From Halorussus amylolyticus (lineage in GTDB: Archaea; Halobacteriota; Halobacteria; Halobacteriales; Haladaptataceae), in the NCBI RefSeq assembly GCF_004143485.2, contig NZ_ML974131.1:117867-181866 (forward strand): DNA of 64,000 nucleotides, written 5' to 3'. Under the pieces are notes generated by a model. It was given only the letters and a program-made list of their open reading frames with translations, was not told the origin of the DNA and made no database searches. Below, piece by piece: positions 17,124-25,921 of the stretch (its first letter is position 1; the number at the start of each line of letters is the position of its first letter). The translations under genes were made by a program, and so were the position numbers.

Positions 17124-20100
17124 AGCCCAAGCAAAAGAGAATACTCTCCGACTTCTCCAGGTTACGACGATTGACGGCTTTCAGGATGAAGCTGACCAGC
17201 TATGTGAAGAACAAGATCTTCCCACGCTTGAGGCTTTTCGTCAAGATGGATCGCCAGTCATCATTACGAAGACGCGACGGCAGGTGCTGAACGGGATCAC
17301 AGAGCAACTCGCTGATGAAGAGGCTAGTGGCGTTGTTTTGAGTGGTGCATACGGGTCGGGTAAGACGCTGCTTCGCTATGCTATTCAGTCACTGTGTGAA
17401 GGGCCTGCTACATTTGATGGCGAGGACTTCGAGCAGATCCAATATGGACGCAAAGAGATTGACTGCATTGAGGTCAGTGTTCATAAAAACCTGACACCGG
17501 CTGACTTCCTGCAATCGATTTATCAGGGGCTTGTTGAAGCCGGCTCCTCAATTAGTGAGGAGGATTTGTTAGAAGCGTATACTGATAACCGCCGACGATT
17601 GACGTTCCATGCTCTTAGAGAAGAGATTCAGGACGAGTACATTGACACTTGGAGAGATCCCCAGTCTCTTGAGGAACTTGCTGAATTGATCAAGGAATTA
17701 CAGACTGGAGAGGCTGTTAAAACAATTGAATGGTTCACTTCCAAGTACGAGGACATTGAGGGCCATGTTCCCGGAATTTATGTTGATGAATTCGAGCAGC
17801 TTCACCGGGAGCGTCAAAATAGGCCGGACGATGAATTTGATCCCCGCACGCTCAGAATCAGCCAAATTCTTCTTCGAAATGCAGTAGATCCAGACTCGGA
17901 AGTTCCGTATATTCTCTTTGCAAACACGTTCAAGTTCGATAGAATGGGAGAATACCTTGGTATCGAGCGCGACGATCTTGAACGTGCTCAAGATGCCATC
18001 CATTATCCTATCGACCTGACATTCGATGAAACGGTCGATCTATTTAACAAACTCTACCGGATGTACGCCCAGCAGATTCTTCCTGATTACTCGGCTACGG
18101 AGGAGTGGCTCGCCACGTTAAGTAGCGCTGATGAAGATTCTGACGACTACATCTATCCATTTACACAAAACACAGTTCGGTTCGTCGTTAGCTTCGTCGA
18201 TACAGTGGAGCTGGGAGATATCGAGGTTGTCCAGTCGTTCCGTGACGTGAAGGATATTCTTGTGGAGTTACTTCGGGAATGGGACTGTGAGAGTGACCGT
18301 ATCATCGATATGGAATTCCTCTATCAAAACGGGGACACAGTTAGAAATTCGGCTCGGAACAACATTGTCAATCTCCAAAACTTCCCTGGCTCAGAGCGTG
18401 TTGTTACAACTATTGAAAGTGACTATCAGCAGGCATCCGATTACCACACGAACGTTATAAAGATTCTTACAAAAGCGGGGATGCTCAAAGAGTCCCCTGA
18501 TCCTTCGATCGACGAAGATCAGCAGTATTTTACTTTGGATGGGACTATTGAAATCGCCGAGTCAGCAGGGGTGCCCCTTACTGATGAGGACGAGGTAGCT
18601 GAGGTATGGGAAACTGCATCTGCACGAGATTATTACTCATTGGAGTCTGATCGTTTGCTCTTCAATCGAGAACGGTTTATCGAGACATCGAAAGGAGAAA
18701 TCACGCGTTCGTTGGAACAGCAAGTCCAGCTGGATGTCGAAGATCATCAATTGTCGTCCAAGTCCTTGCTTTCACTATGGAGTCAGTTCCTGGATTCGGA
18801 AACGGGCGGGGAAGTGACCACAGCAGAGGAAGACGACTACCTGATATACAATCCGGATCGCGGGAATTTCCTAGAGACGCTCTATATTTCATTCGGCGAA
18901 TCAGTGCCTCCATCGTTAGATGAGAAAACCATCGAAGACGAACCGCAGCTTGAGATGGTTTTGGCCTTCACGCCTGCCGAAGATGACAATGAGCTCCCTG
19001 TTGAGGTGAGCTGTGAAACCGTGGATTGTGAGCCTCTGTCACTCAATGCACCTGAAATTGAGGAGAACTTCGTCTCCTTCTTCGAGGACGAATTTGAGAC
19101 GCATTTCACTGAGGATCATTATGTCGAACTTCTTGATGCGATCAAGGAAGAATACGACGAGTATTCTGAATTTGAGGCCTACACGCTCTTTTTGAAGCTA
19201 GGGTTGCAGAATGAGTTGCTTGAAGACTCCCTGTCCGAACGACTTCGGCAACAGGTCGTCCAACGAAGTCTCTTCGATCTCTCCGGACTGAGTCGTACCG
19301 CAACCCGAAGCAAGCAATTCTGCTACCGGACGCTCGGGTTCGAATATCAGGACTACAACGCCGGTGAGCTTAGAGATGCCGTCTACGCAGTCCGCCACTA
19401 CGGTGACTTTGGGAACTCACTCTACTATGATGAGGCTATGTTAGAGGAAGGCCCTGATGCTGGCATAAGCCGCGCTAGACAATCGCCAGAGGAATTCAGG
19501 TCGTTTGTCGATAACAAATTGAGTGAAGAGCAGTTCGTGAACGGCGATACGTTACAACCAGACTATACGGATCGCATGGATGCGATCATGACGCGGATCG
19601 CACAGAATGTTGACCAGACCGAGGACGATGAAGCAGTGACGTATGCCGATGTTGTTGAGACGATCTTCGGTGTCCGTGATCTCAGTCGTCTCCAGAGTTA
19701 TGCAGAGGTCGGCATCTATCTCGTCCTCGCTATAGGGGATGTACTGGAACAAGGCCGGTGGAGGATCAACGACGATGTTGACCAAGCAGCAGAGATCACC
19801 GTTGAACCGCCATTAGATGCTGAAGCTAAATATGAAGACGTTCGTGACGGCCTCCAAGGCACGATTGAGAAAGTAGTCCTCGACAAAGCAGCTGAAAACG
19901 ACGCGGAATCGAATATCGATGATCTCCAAACAAAACTAGGCGAAATTTCACCAGACGATCAAATCGCCCACCTCAGTCGTATTGAAGAAGAACACGTCGT
20001 GCCCTGGGAGGGGGACTACGAAGAGATCATTGACCGTATCGATGACGTGCGGTCGGACGATGCATATGAGGATACCCCGGTTTCGCAATATCTGAGCATC

Positions 20101-21039
20101 CTTGCTGAAGAACTACCCGATGATGACAAGCACCTCTTGTATTTGATTGAGCAGCCGTTACGTACCCTGCTCAGTGAACTCGAAGACGCGCAGTCAGCTA
20201 TTCGAACACGGAAAAAGCTCCACGACCACCTTGATGTACTAACTGCGTTCCCTGACGATTTTGATCGGTCTGAGTTAGAGAATCCTGATATCCCGATCAT
20301 GACAAAGGTGGCGTCGCATACCGAATCCAGTGATCCTCGCAATACTATTGCGAATGCCACGATTCAAGAGGATCTTGGAGCACTCTTCGACGATAGTTCG
20401 GAGACGACTGTCGACGATGTACTGCCTGGCCTCAAACAGACAATCAATAACCTTGTTCCAGATACGTCAGACGAAGACGATGAGGCGGCCGATTACGATG
20501 AACTAGAAAAACAGCTCGAAGAAGATATTGAAACAGTAGATACACGGATAGAGGCGCTTCGATCACAGTATCACGAACAGGTGGAAGATGATCAGCAGTG
20601 GGCGAACGATCTGCAAAGAGAGTTCCTCAGTGAACCTGGTCGACTTGGAAGTGCTCGCAGCAATCTTGACCAGTGCTACAATGCGTTGGATGTCTCTAAC
20701 GATGAGCTCCCGGAAGCAGAAACGTTTAGCCAAAACTGGCGGCGGTGGCAAGAACTGGAACAGCAGATCAAAGAAGATCTCTTAGAGAACGATACGGTCA
20801 TCAGTCGAATCCCCGACTTCGTTGAGGACATTGACGGAGAGGACATAGCTCGTGCAACCGATACCGATGTCCCTGAGGTGATCAACCAGTTAAGTGATGA
20901 GGAGTTCAAACAGCTACTAGAAGGAACGACTCATGAGCAACTCCAAGCCTTCTTTGTGGCGCAACGCGTGCTTCAACGCATGGAGGACGACGAGCAGGAC
21001 GATGAAGAGCTTGAACAACCAGCTGAGGTGGATCAATGA
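17116..21039 (+). CDS. Large P-loop ATPase of the PglZ operon (1307 aa)
   Basis: Walker A GAYGSGKT at 77-84, preceded by TKTRRQVLNGITEQLADEEA, and a Walker B-like GIYVDEFEQL near 219-228. The rest is long, very acidic and helical, with coiled-coil segments after about residue 1000. Size and an N-terminal ATPase with a huge tail recall BrxC/PglY, the ATPase that accompanies PglZ in BREX, but I cannot prove orthology by eye. The DEFEQL box and the conserved segment before the P-loop suggest an AAA-like ORC/STAND-type ATPase. It overlaps its neighbours on both sides (8 nt and ATGA), so it is expressed with PglZ and HerA. Confidence 0.8.
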   Translation: MTKAQAKENTLRLLQVTTIDGFQDEADQLCEEQDLPTLEAFRQDGSPVIITKTRRQVLNGITEQLADEEASGVVLSGAYGSGKTLLRYAIQSLCEGPATFDGEDFEQIQYGRKEIDCIEVSVHKNLTPADFLQSIYQGLVEAGSSISEEDLLEAYTDNRRRLTFHALREEIQDEYIDTWRDPQSLEELAELIKELQTGEAVKTIEWFTSKYEDIEGHVPGIYVDEFEQLHRERQNRPDDEFDPRTLRISQILLRNAVDPDSEVPYILFANTFKFDRMGEYLGIERDDLERAQDAIHYPIDLTFDETVDLFNKLYRMYAQQILPDYSATEEWLATLSSADEDSDDYIYPFTQNTVRFVVSFVDTVELGDIEVVQSFRDVKDILVELLREWDCESDRIIDMEFLYQNGDTVRNSARNNIVNLQNFPGSERVVTTIESDYQQASDYHTNVIKILTKAGMLKESPDPSIDEDQQYFTLDGTIEIAESAGVPLTDEDEVAEVWETASARDYYSLESDRLLFNRERFIETSKGEITRSLEQQVQLDVEDHQLSSKSLLSLWSQFLDSETGGEVTTAEEDDYLIYNPDRGNFLETLYISFGESVPPSLDEKTIEDEPQLEMVLAFTPAEDDNELPVEVSCETVDCEPLSLNAPEIEENFVSFFEDEFETHFTEDHYVELLDAIKEEYDEYSEFEAYTLFLKLGLQNELLEDSLSERLRQQVVQRSLFDLSGLSRTATRSKQFCYRTLGFEYQDYNAGELRDAVYAVRHYGDFGNSLYYDEAMLEEGPDAGISRARQSPEEFRSFVDNKLSEEQFVNGDTLQPDYTDRMDAIMTRIAQNVDQTEDDEAVTYADVVETIFGVRDLSRLQSYAEVGIYLVLAIGDVLEQGRWRINDDVDQAAEITVEPPLDAEAKYEDVRDGLQGTIEKVVLDKAAENDAESNIDDLQTKLGEISPDDQIAHLSRIEEEHVVPWEGDYEEIIDRIDDVRSDDAYEDTPVSQYLSILAEELPDDDKHLLYLIEQPLRTLLSELEDAQSAIRTRKKLHDHLDVLTAFPDDFDRSELENPDIPIMTKVASHTESSDPRNTIANATIQEDLGALFDDSSETTVDDVLPGLKQTINNLVPDTSDEDDEAADYDELEKQLEEDIETVDTRIEALRSQYHEQVEDDQQWANDLQREFLSEPGRLGSARSNLDQCYNALDVSNDELPEAETFSQNWRRWQELEQQIKEDLLENDTVISRIPDFVEDIDGEDIARATDTDVPEVINQLSDEEFKQLLEGTTHEQLQAFFVAQRVLQRMEDDEQDDEELEQPAEVDQ

Positions 21040-22286
21040 TCATTGGCGGTGACAATGAAGAGTTAGCTGGATATATCGGCCGCCAGTTTGAATCCGATGA
21101 ACTTCTTCAAGAACAGGTTCATCTAGATTTCAACGCGCCCCACATGATCACCGTGTGTGGGAAGCGTGGGACCGGGAAATCCCATACGCTCGGTGTCCTC
21201 ATGGAGGAGCTGATGCAGCTTCCCCGCGCAGCGAGGGATAATCTCACAGGCCTTGTCGTCGATGCGATGGGGATCTATTGGAGTCTCCAGGTCGAAACAA
21301 GAGAACCTGACCTGCTCGCTGACTGGGATATTTCACCAGATGACTTTCCGGTCACGGTCTACTACCCCGCCGGACTGGAGGAAAAATACGAAGACGTCAG
21401 CGAGTATTTCCATGAAGGCTTTGAGCTCTACCCATCAGAACTCTCAGTGGATGATTGGTTATATCTTCTCGACATTGATGAGACACAGGCCCAGGCGGGA
21501 TTACTCTCTGAGGTTATTGAGCTGACTGAAGATGAGTTTGGCTCCTTCTATGGCCTGGGCGATCTCACGCAGAAAATCGAAGAATCAGATGAAAGCTCCA
21601 ATGTCAAAGAAGCACTTCTCCGACGGCTAGAGAAAGCAAAGTCATGGGGGATCTTTAGCGCCTCAGGAAGCCGTATCGATGAAATTGTCACAGGTGGCGA
21701 CTTTGTCATCCTCGACCTGAGCGGTGCGGGGGCGCTTCCATGGAACGTCCGGACCATGCTTACCGGCATTTTGGTCCGGAAAATGTACAACCAGCGGAGT
21801 TTCGAGCGGAGCCGCGAGGAAGTCAGCCGGATTAAAGGCCAATTCTCAGAAAGCGAATTCCCCCTTATCTGGCTCTTCCTCGATGAGGCACATCTCTTTG
21901 CCCCATCCGGTTCAAAGGAGCCGAGCACAGAACCACTGGTCGAATGGGTACGACAGGGCCGCCGTCCAGGGCTTTCACTCGTCATGGCGACCCAACAGCC
22001 AGGCGCTCTCGACTCGCGGATTCTCTCCCAGTGTGACACCCTTATCATCCATCGACTTACTGCAGGTAAAGACTCTGAAGCAGTCGGTGACCGTATCTCA
22101 GAGCTGCACAACACCCGTCAAATAAGTCACTACATGGAACAGATTCCTAAAGACCCTGGCTACGCCTACGTGATGAACGACGATTCGGAAAAAATTGTAC
22201 CTGTCAAGATTCGACCGCGACAGAGCTGGCACGCAGGGGGCAGTGCAAAATTAGAGGAATATCTGAATCTCACCGAGTCAAGCTAA
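21036..22286 (+). CDS. HerA-like (DUF87) hexameric ATPase
   Basis: A 416-aa protein. Walker A VCGKRGTGKSHT is at 40-51, Walker B LIWLFLDEAHLF mid-protein, and the HerA/VirB4-type block EPLVEWVRQGRRPGLSLVMA leads into TQQPGALDSRILSQCDT, which carries the arginine finger region. HerA-FtsK ATPases move along or pump double-stranded DNA and usually drive a partner nuclease or effector. Here it is the last gene of the PglZ operon, with an ATGA overlap with the large ATPase. No NurA-type nuclease is adjacent, so the partner is probably in the operon itself. Confidence 0.9.
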   Translation: MIIGGDNEELAGYIGRQFESDELLQEQVHLDFNAPHMITVCGKRGTGKSHTLGVLMEELMQLPRAARDNLTGLVVDAMGIYWSLQVETREPDLLADWDISPDDFPVTVYYPAGLEEKYEDVSEYFHEGFELYPSELSVDDWLYLLDIDETQAQAGLLSEVIELTEDEFGSFYGLGDLTQKIEESDESSNVKEALLRRLEKAKSWGIFSASGSRIDEIVTGGDFVILDLSGAGALPWNVRTMLTGILVRKMYNQRSFERSREEVSRIKGQFSESEFPLIWLFLDEAHLFAPSGSKEPSTEPLVEWVRQGRRPGLSLVMATQQPGALDSRILSQCDTLIIHRLTAGKDSEAVGDRISELHNTRQISHYMEQIPKDPGYAYVMNDDSEKIVPVKIRPRQSWHAGGSAKLEEYLNLTESS

Positions 22287-22583
22287 TCGGTAATCTGAGC
22301 GGCGGATTTTCACGGGATTATCGTTGAATCCAGGTTGTATGGGTATACATTAAAATTTCGGCGAACACTCACGACTCGATATGGATTGATCGGGTCCCCG
22401 ACGGCAGACTCTTGGAAGGCTTTCAAGTCGAGCGGAGTTGGCACGTCGGTGGTAGCGCAACGCTTGAACAAGAGTGAAACCAATTCTGTACTCATATACC
22501 GTACAGCACCTGACCTAAGTTCGTGAAAGATAGCGGAAATCTACATCGACCAGCGCCACCAAGGTATTGGGTGGCGATTTTGG
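22287..22583. other. Convergent intergenic stretch
   Basis: The gap between the PglZ operon and the minus-strand modification cluster. No ORF, RNA or clear hairpin terminator was recognised; both transcription units end here. Confidence 0.45.
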
Positions 22584-24155
22584 CTATTGTATCTCCGCCA
22601 GCGGTTTTTCCTGCCGCAACCGCTTGCTCACAAGTACGACATCCACCTGCTTCCGCTCCCCATCCTTCTCATACTCCAGTTTCTGCTCAGCAAAGTCCAC
22701 GGAAAGCATTCCATCGTGGTAGCCTTGCCGGGCGTATTCCCGCAGGGAGTCCCGGTCCCCCCACTCCCATGCGAGAACCGTATCGATAGTTTCGAGTGGC
22801 TTGTCGTCGGCAAAGTGGTCCTCAACCTGGAGATAGACGGACGTCGGTTTGAGGTCATCACCGTCCCGGATGAAAGATGCCACTTCGTCGTTCGGCCGGT
22901 AATCTGCAACTTCGATTTCTTTCACCCCAGATTTCCGGTTTGATCGTTCTAGCGCGAGGACGAGCTCTGCACGGTTCTCCGGGACGAAATCGGTTCGCTT
23001 CGCAAGCCGCTCACGCCGTTGTGCCACCGAGTCCGACTGCGACTGCGCTTTCCGGTTGAGCTCACCCTGCCGGCGCGCCTCCATATATTCAAGGAACCAC
23101 GGATGACTGCACACCTTCGAGAGATAATGCCGGACCTCTTCAACCAACCGTTGGTAGACGTTACTGCTCTTATTCCGGATTTTCCCCCTGTTGGCAGAGA
23201 GTTCGATGTCTTGGCAGTTCACGATGAACATCAAGTGGGTATGTTCAACGTTGTCCGGTACCGCCTCGTTCAACTGCTCCACTTTGATGTGGTCCTTGGC
23301 AAGCCAGACACCGAACTGGGCCGAATGCTTTCCGTACGTCGCAAGTTCATTCCGCGCCTCCTTGCCAGCGACCATACCGACGATCTCCACTTCGGACGTC
23401 CCGCCTTCGTGTTCAACCTCGATAACACGGCCACCCTCCGACGGGAAATGTTTGCACATCCGTTCTGCCGGGAAGTCACCATCTCCGGGCTCAAGTTGCT
23501 CGTCCGGGAAAGTGAAGTTTGAGTCTATTTCGAGTTTGCCTTTGGTATCATCGATCTCCTCATCGAGATCGACCTCGATTTTCATGTCGTGATGGTTATC
23601 CTCGAAGAAGTGCGCAGTCGAGCCAGCGATGGTCTTCCACTTCAGATAGTGTTCTATCTTATTGTAGGTCAGTGATTCGGGGCCTAACCCTTGGCCGGAG
23701 CGGAATCCACTGATTCTGATAAGCGTACCGTCTCTACCCTTACGTGACGGGGTTTCCGTAACAGTGTATTCCGGGAGTTCCTTGTTGTTGAGCTTGCGCC
23801 ACGGGTCCTTCATTTCCGCGTGGAGCGTCGTGCCGTCCCTCGACGTGTTCACGACGATTTCATCACTTTTGTAGAAGATCTTTGTCCCGTGGCCTTTGTA
23901 ACCGATGGCATCCTCTTTGCGGGAGTTCCCCAAGTCGAAGAACGATTCCAGGTCCTGGCGGCTCATCCCGCCACCGTCGTCCTCGATCACGATATCGGAC
24001 CCGTGGGGCCGTTCCCTGATGGTGAATTCGACGTGGGACGCATTGGCGTCGTATGCGTTTGACAGTGATTCGCGGATGACTTCGAGCGGATCTTCAAAGT
24101 CGCTCGCGATTTCCAGAAATTCGTTAACCTCGTTGACCTTCGGTTGCTGTTTCAT
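22584..24155 (-). CDS. GHKL (Hsp90/MORC-type) ATPase
   Basis: A 523-aa protein. The N-terminal 200 residues contain the GHKL ATP site: N-box RESLSNAYDANAS with Glu29, Asn33 and Asp36, the G1 box IEDDGGGMSRQDLE at 58-70, and the G2 box GYKGHGTKIFY at 85-95. The middle resembles an Hsp90/MutL transducer domain; the C-terminus is charged. MORC-like GHKL ATPases are frequent partners in prokaryotic defence loci. ATG 24155 is preferred because GGAGGG lies 10 nt before it; a TTG six codons upstream overlaps the previous gene. One base separates it from the transglycosylase gene, so it is the last gene of that operon. Confidence 0.85.
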   Translation of the reverse strand: MKQQPKVNEVNEFLEIASDFEDPLEVIRESLSNAYDANASHVEFTIRERPHGSDIVIEDDGGGMSRQDLESFFDLGNSRKEDAIGYKGHGTKIFYKSDEIVVNTSRDGTTLHAEMKDPWRKLNNKELPEYTVTETPSRKGRDGTLIRISGFRSGQGLGPESLTYNKIEHYLKWKTIAGSTAHFFEDNHHDMKIEVDLDEEIDDTKGKLEIDSNFTFPDEQLEPGDGDFPAERMCKHFPSEGGRVIEVEHEGGTSEVEIVGMVAGKEARNELATYGKHSAQFGVWLAKDHIKVEQLNEAVPDNVEHTHLMFIVNCQDIELSANRGKIRNKSSNVYQRLVEEVRHYLSKVCSHPWFLEYMEARRQGELNRKAQSQSDSVAQRRERLAKRTDFVPENRAELVLALERSNRKSGVKEIEVADYRPNDEVASFIRDGDDLKPTSVYLQVEDHFADDKPLETIDTVLAWEWGDRDSLREYARQGYHDGMLSVDFAEQKLEYEKDGERKQVDVVLVSKRLRQEKPLAEIQ

Positions 24156-24156
24156 G

Positions 24157-25401
24157 TTAGAAGTACCCTCCAAGTGATTCGTTCACGACGCGATGCGCAT
24201 GCCTCCGTGTCGAGTCTTCTCGGCCGACCGTGGCATCGATGTAATCAATCAGCGGATCCGTCTCACCCTGCTGGATCAGTTCACGGATGCGCTCGACGGC
24301 GCGCTGTTGGACAATGTAATTGTGCACGGCGACAGGACCCATGATGTCCTTCCGATACTGGGCATTCCCCTGCATCCGGCTCACTAGCTCATCCGAACTG
24401 CAGACCGGACAGTTACACTGGCCGAAATCTGCATCGTCGACATTGATGAACTTCGTCAGTGATGTGGCGTATTTCCCGTTGATGCCACTCTGCAGATACG
24501 ATGACGAATCGAACGTGTCGACGCCGAGTGCAGCCAACAAGGGAATCGCTCCGTTCGAGATGCCTAACACGTGGAGCGGGAGGTCCGCAATCCCGTTCTC
24601 CGCCATTACCTCTTTACAGCCGAGTACCGCGTCAATCAACGCGTCCCGGTCGTCTTTTTTCGGGACCAAGCCACCGAGCGCGATACCGTCGAACAGCTCG
24701 TGTATGGACTGATCGCCGAACTCGTCCTGCATCGTCGACACGAACGTATCGATCATTGAGTAATCGTAGCCGTGGAAGGTGAGATATCGGGCACCCGGAT
24801 GGTCGGCGGCAAGATCCGCAAACTGGAGCGCGTCCTGCCCCGTCTGTTGAGCCTTTGCGACACGGTCTTCATAGGTATCTTCCGGTGAAATCGGCCGGTC
24901 CAGATTCACGAGGATGTCTCCACCCATCTTTTGTTGCATGTCGAAGACCGCATCTTGGTCCATGTCAATCTGAAAGTCACTCCCGTCAAGCCCTCCGCGC
25001 TGGAGAATCTGGAACCCACCAGAATCGATGAAGAGCATCCCGTTGAACTTGTCGAAGACAGGCCGGGCTTTGATCGGCTCCGAAAGATAGTCCCGCAATA
25101 CGTTTCGGCTGATTCCGTACTCGGTGAGGGACGACACCGTCATCATCGCAGCGTCGAAGTAATCGCTGCAATCAACGCTATCAACCCGGTCAGCACCGAT
25201 CATCAGTTCCTTGATTGTCCGGTGGGTGCTCCCCCCGAACATGCTTTCTGCCCGGCCACCACCATAGAAATTCACGACGGGGAAGAGGTTCGGCGTCTCG
25301 ATGGTGGCCGTCCCTGCGGACAATACGCCTGCTCGTGCTTTGCCGGCGGTTTCCGTGATGTCGAATGAGACCGACGAAGCAGTATTGGCGAACTGGCTCA
25401 T
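24157..25401 (-). CDS. DpdA-like 7-deazaguanine DNA transglycosylase (TGT superfamily), short form
   Basis: A 414-aa TIM-barrel TGT-family enzyme. Key residues are present: DSGGFQ at 126-131 with Asp126, the substrate loop GIALGGLVPK at 239-248, the nucleophile region GVDTFDSSSY with Asp298, and a zinc site Cys329, Cys331, Cys334 and His360 (CNCPVC then VHNY). tRNA TGTs swap guanine for a 7-deazaguanine; DpdA relatives do this in DNA. The early sequence NLFPVVNFYGGGR replaces the usual tRNA-TGT start (TPvfMPVGT), and no PUA domain is attached, which favours a DNA-acting subfamily. It overlaps the DUF6884 gene by ATGA. The chromosomal archaeosine TGT would be a separate gene. Confidence 0.85.
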   Translation of the reverse strand: MSQFANTASSVSFDITETAGKARAGVLSAGTATIETPNLFPVVNFYGGGRAESMFGGSTHRTIKELMIGADRVDSVDCSDYFDAAMMTVSSLTEYGISRNVLRDYLSEPIKARPVFDKFNGMLFIDSGGFQILQRGGLDGSDFQIDMDQDAVFDMQQKMGGDILVNLDRPISPEDTYEDRVAKAQQTGQDALQFADLAADHPGARYLTFHGYDYSMIDTFVSTMQDEFGDQSIHELFDGIALGGLVPKKDDRDALIDAVLGCKEVMAENGIADLPLHVLGISNGAIPLLAALGVDTFDSSSYLQSGINGKYATSLTKFINVDDADFGQCNCPVCSSDELVSRMQGNAQYRKDIMGPVAVHNYIVQQRAVERIRELIQQGETDPLIDYIDATVGREDSTRRHAHRVVNESLGGYF

Positions 25402-25856
25402 GCTTCACCGGCGAGACGGTCCGTGTTGCCACGGATGATGTTCTTTAATTCATGCCCACGCTCTCCAAGACTACCACCAAGTGTTTTGACGGTAGCATCG
25501 ACACGGGAATCAATACCAGCGACAGCACGGCGATACGTCTTTCCGAGGTTCAGAATCACCGTCTCGTACCCACCGTTTTGGACCCGTGTTTCCAGTTCCG
25601 GGACCACGTCCGACTGAAGCTCGTCTGCCCGTTCCCGACTCATCTTCCTATCATATGATAATACTTTGTCATTTGTGTCCAACAATCCGTATTCAGCTGA
25701 GAGGATGCAGATATCGATGTCCTCGTCGAACTCACCTTGTCGAATCGCTTTCTTGATAATTTTGTAGTAGTATCCAGAGTACAACTCAAACGCCTCAACC
25801 GGTTCAGATGTCGGTTTTTTGGACTTAGAGCACCCCTGGACTAAGAGGGTTGGCAT
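25398..25856 (-). CDS. DUF6884/YaaA-like protein, candidate 7-deazaguanine tailoring enzyme
   Basis: A 152-aa protein. Hallmarks are LVQGCSKSKKPT at 4-15, AFELYSGYYYKIIKKAIRQG, ICILSAEYGLLDTNDKVLSYD and a C-terminal NLGKTYRRAVAG. These match DUF6884, a group related to YaaA (DUF328). In bacterial Dpd clusters DpdC is a YaaA-fold protein that converts incorporated preQ0 to the amide, so a comparable tailoring role is a reasonable inference here. It overlaps the DpdA-like gene by four bases. The same CSK motif recurs at the C-terminus of the neighbouring 670-aa enzyme. Confidence 0.75.
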   Translation of the reverse strand: MPTLLVQGCSKSKKPTSEPVEAFELYSGYYYKIIKKAIRQGEFDEDIDICILSAEYGLLDTNDKVLSYDRKMSRERADELQSDVVPELETRVQNGGYETVILNLGKTYRRAVAGIDSRVDATVKTLGGSLGERGHELKNIIRGNTDRLAGEA

Positions 25857-25921
25857 AGGTTCCTCTTTCGGTCACTTCATCTTGGTTCTTTTGGTCTGCC
25901 GGAGCCGCGAAGAAGTTGGAA

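Noticed and set aside
13336-22286. Calling the operon BREX or Pbe outright
   Set aside because: Only PglZ is certain by motif; PglX, BrxA, BrxB and BrxL were not found, and the Pbe component identities cannot be verified without a profile search.
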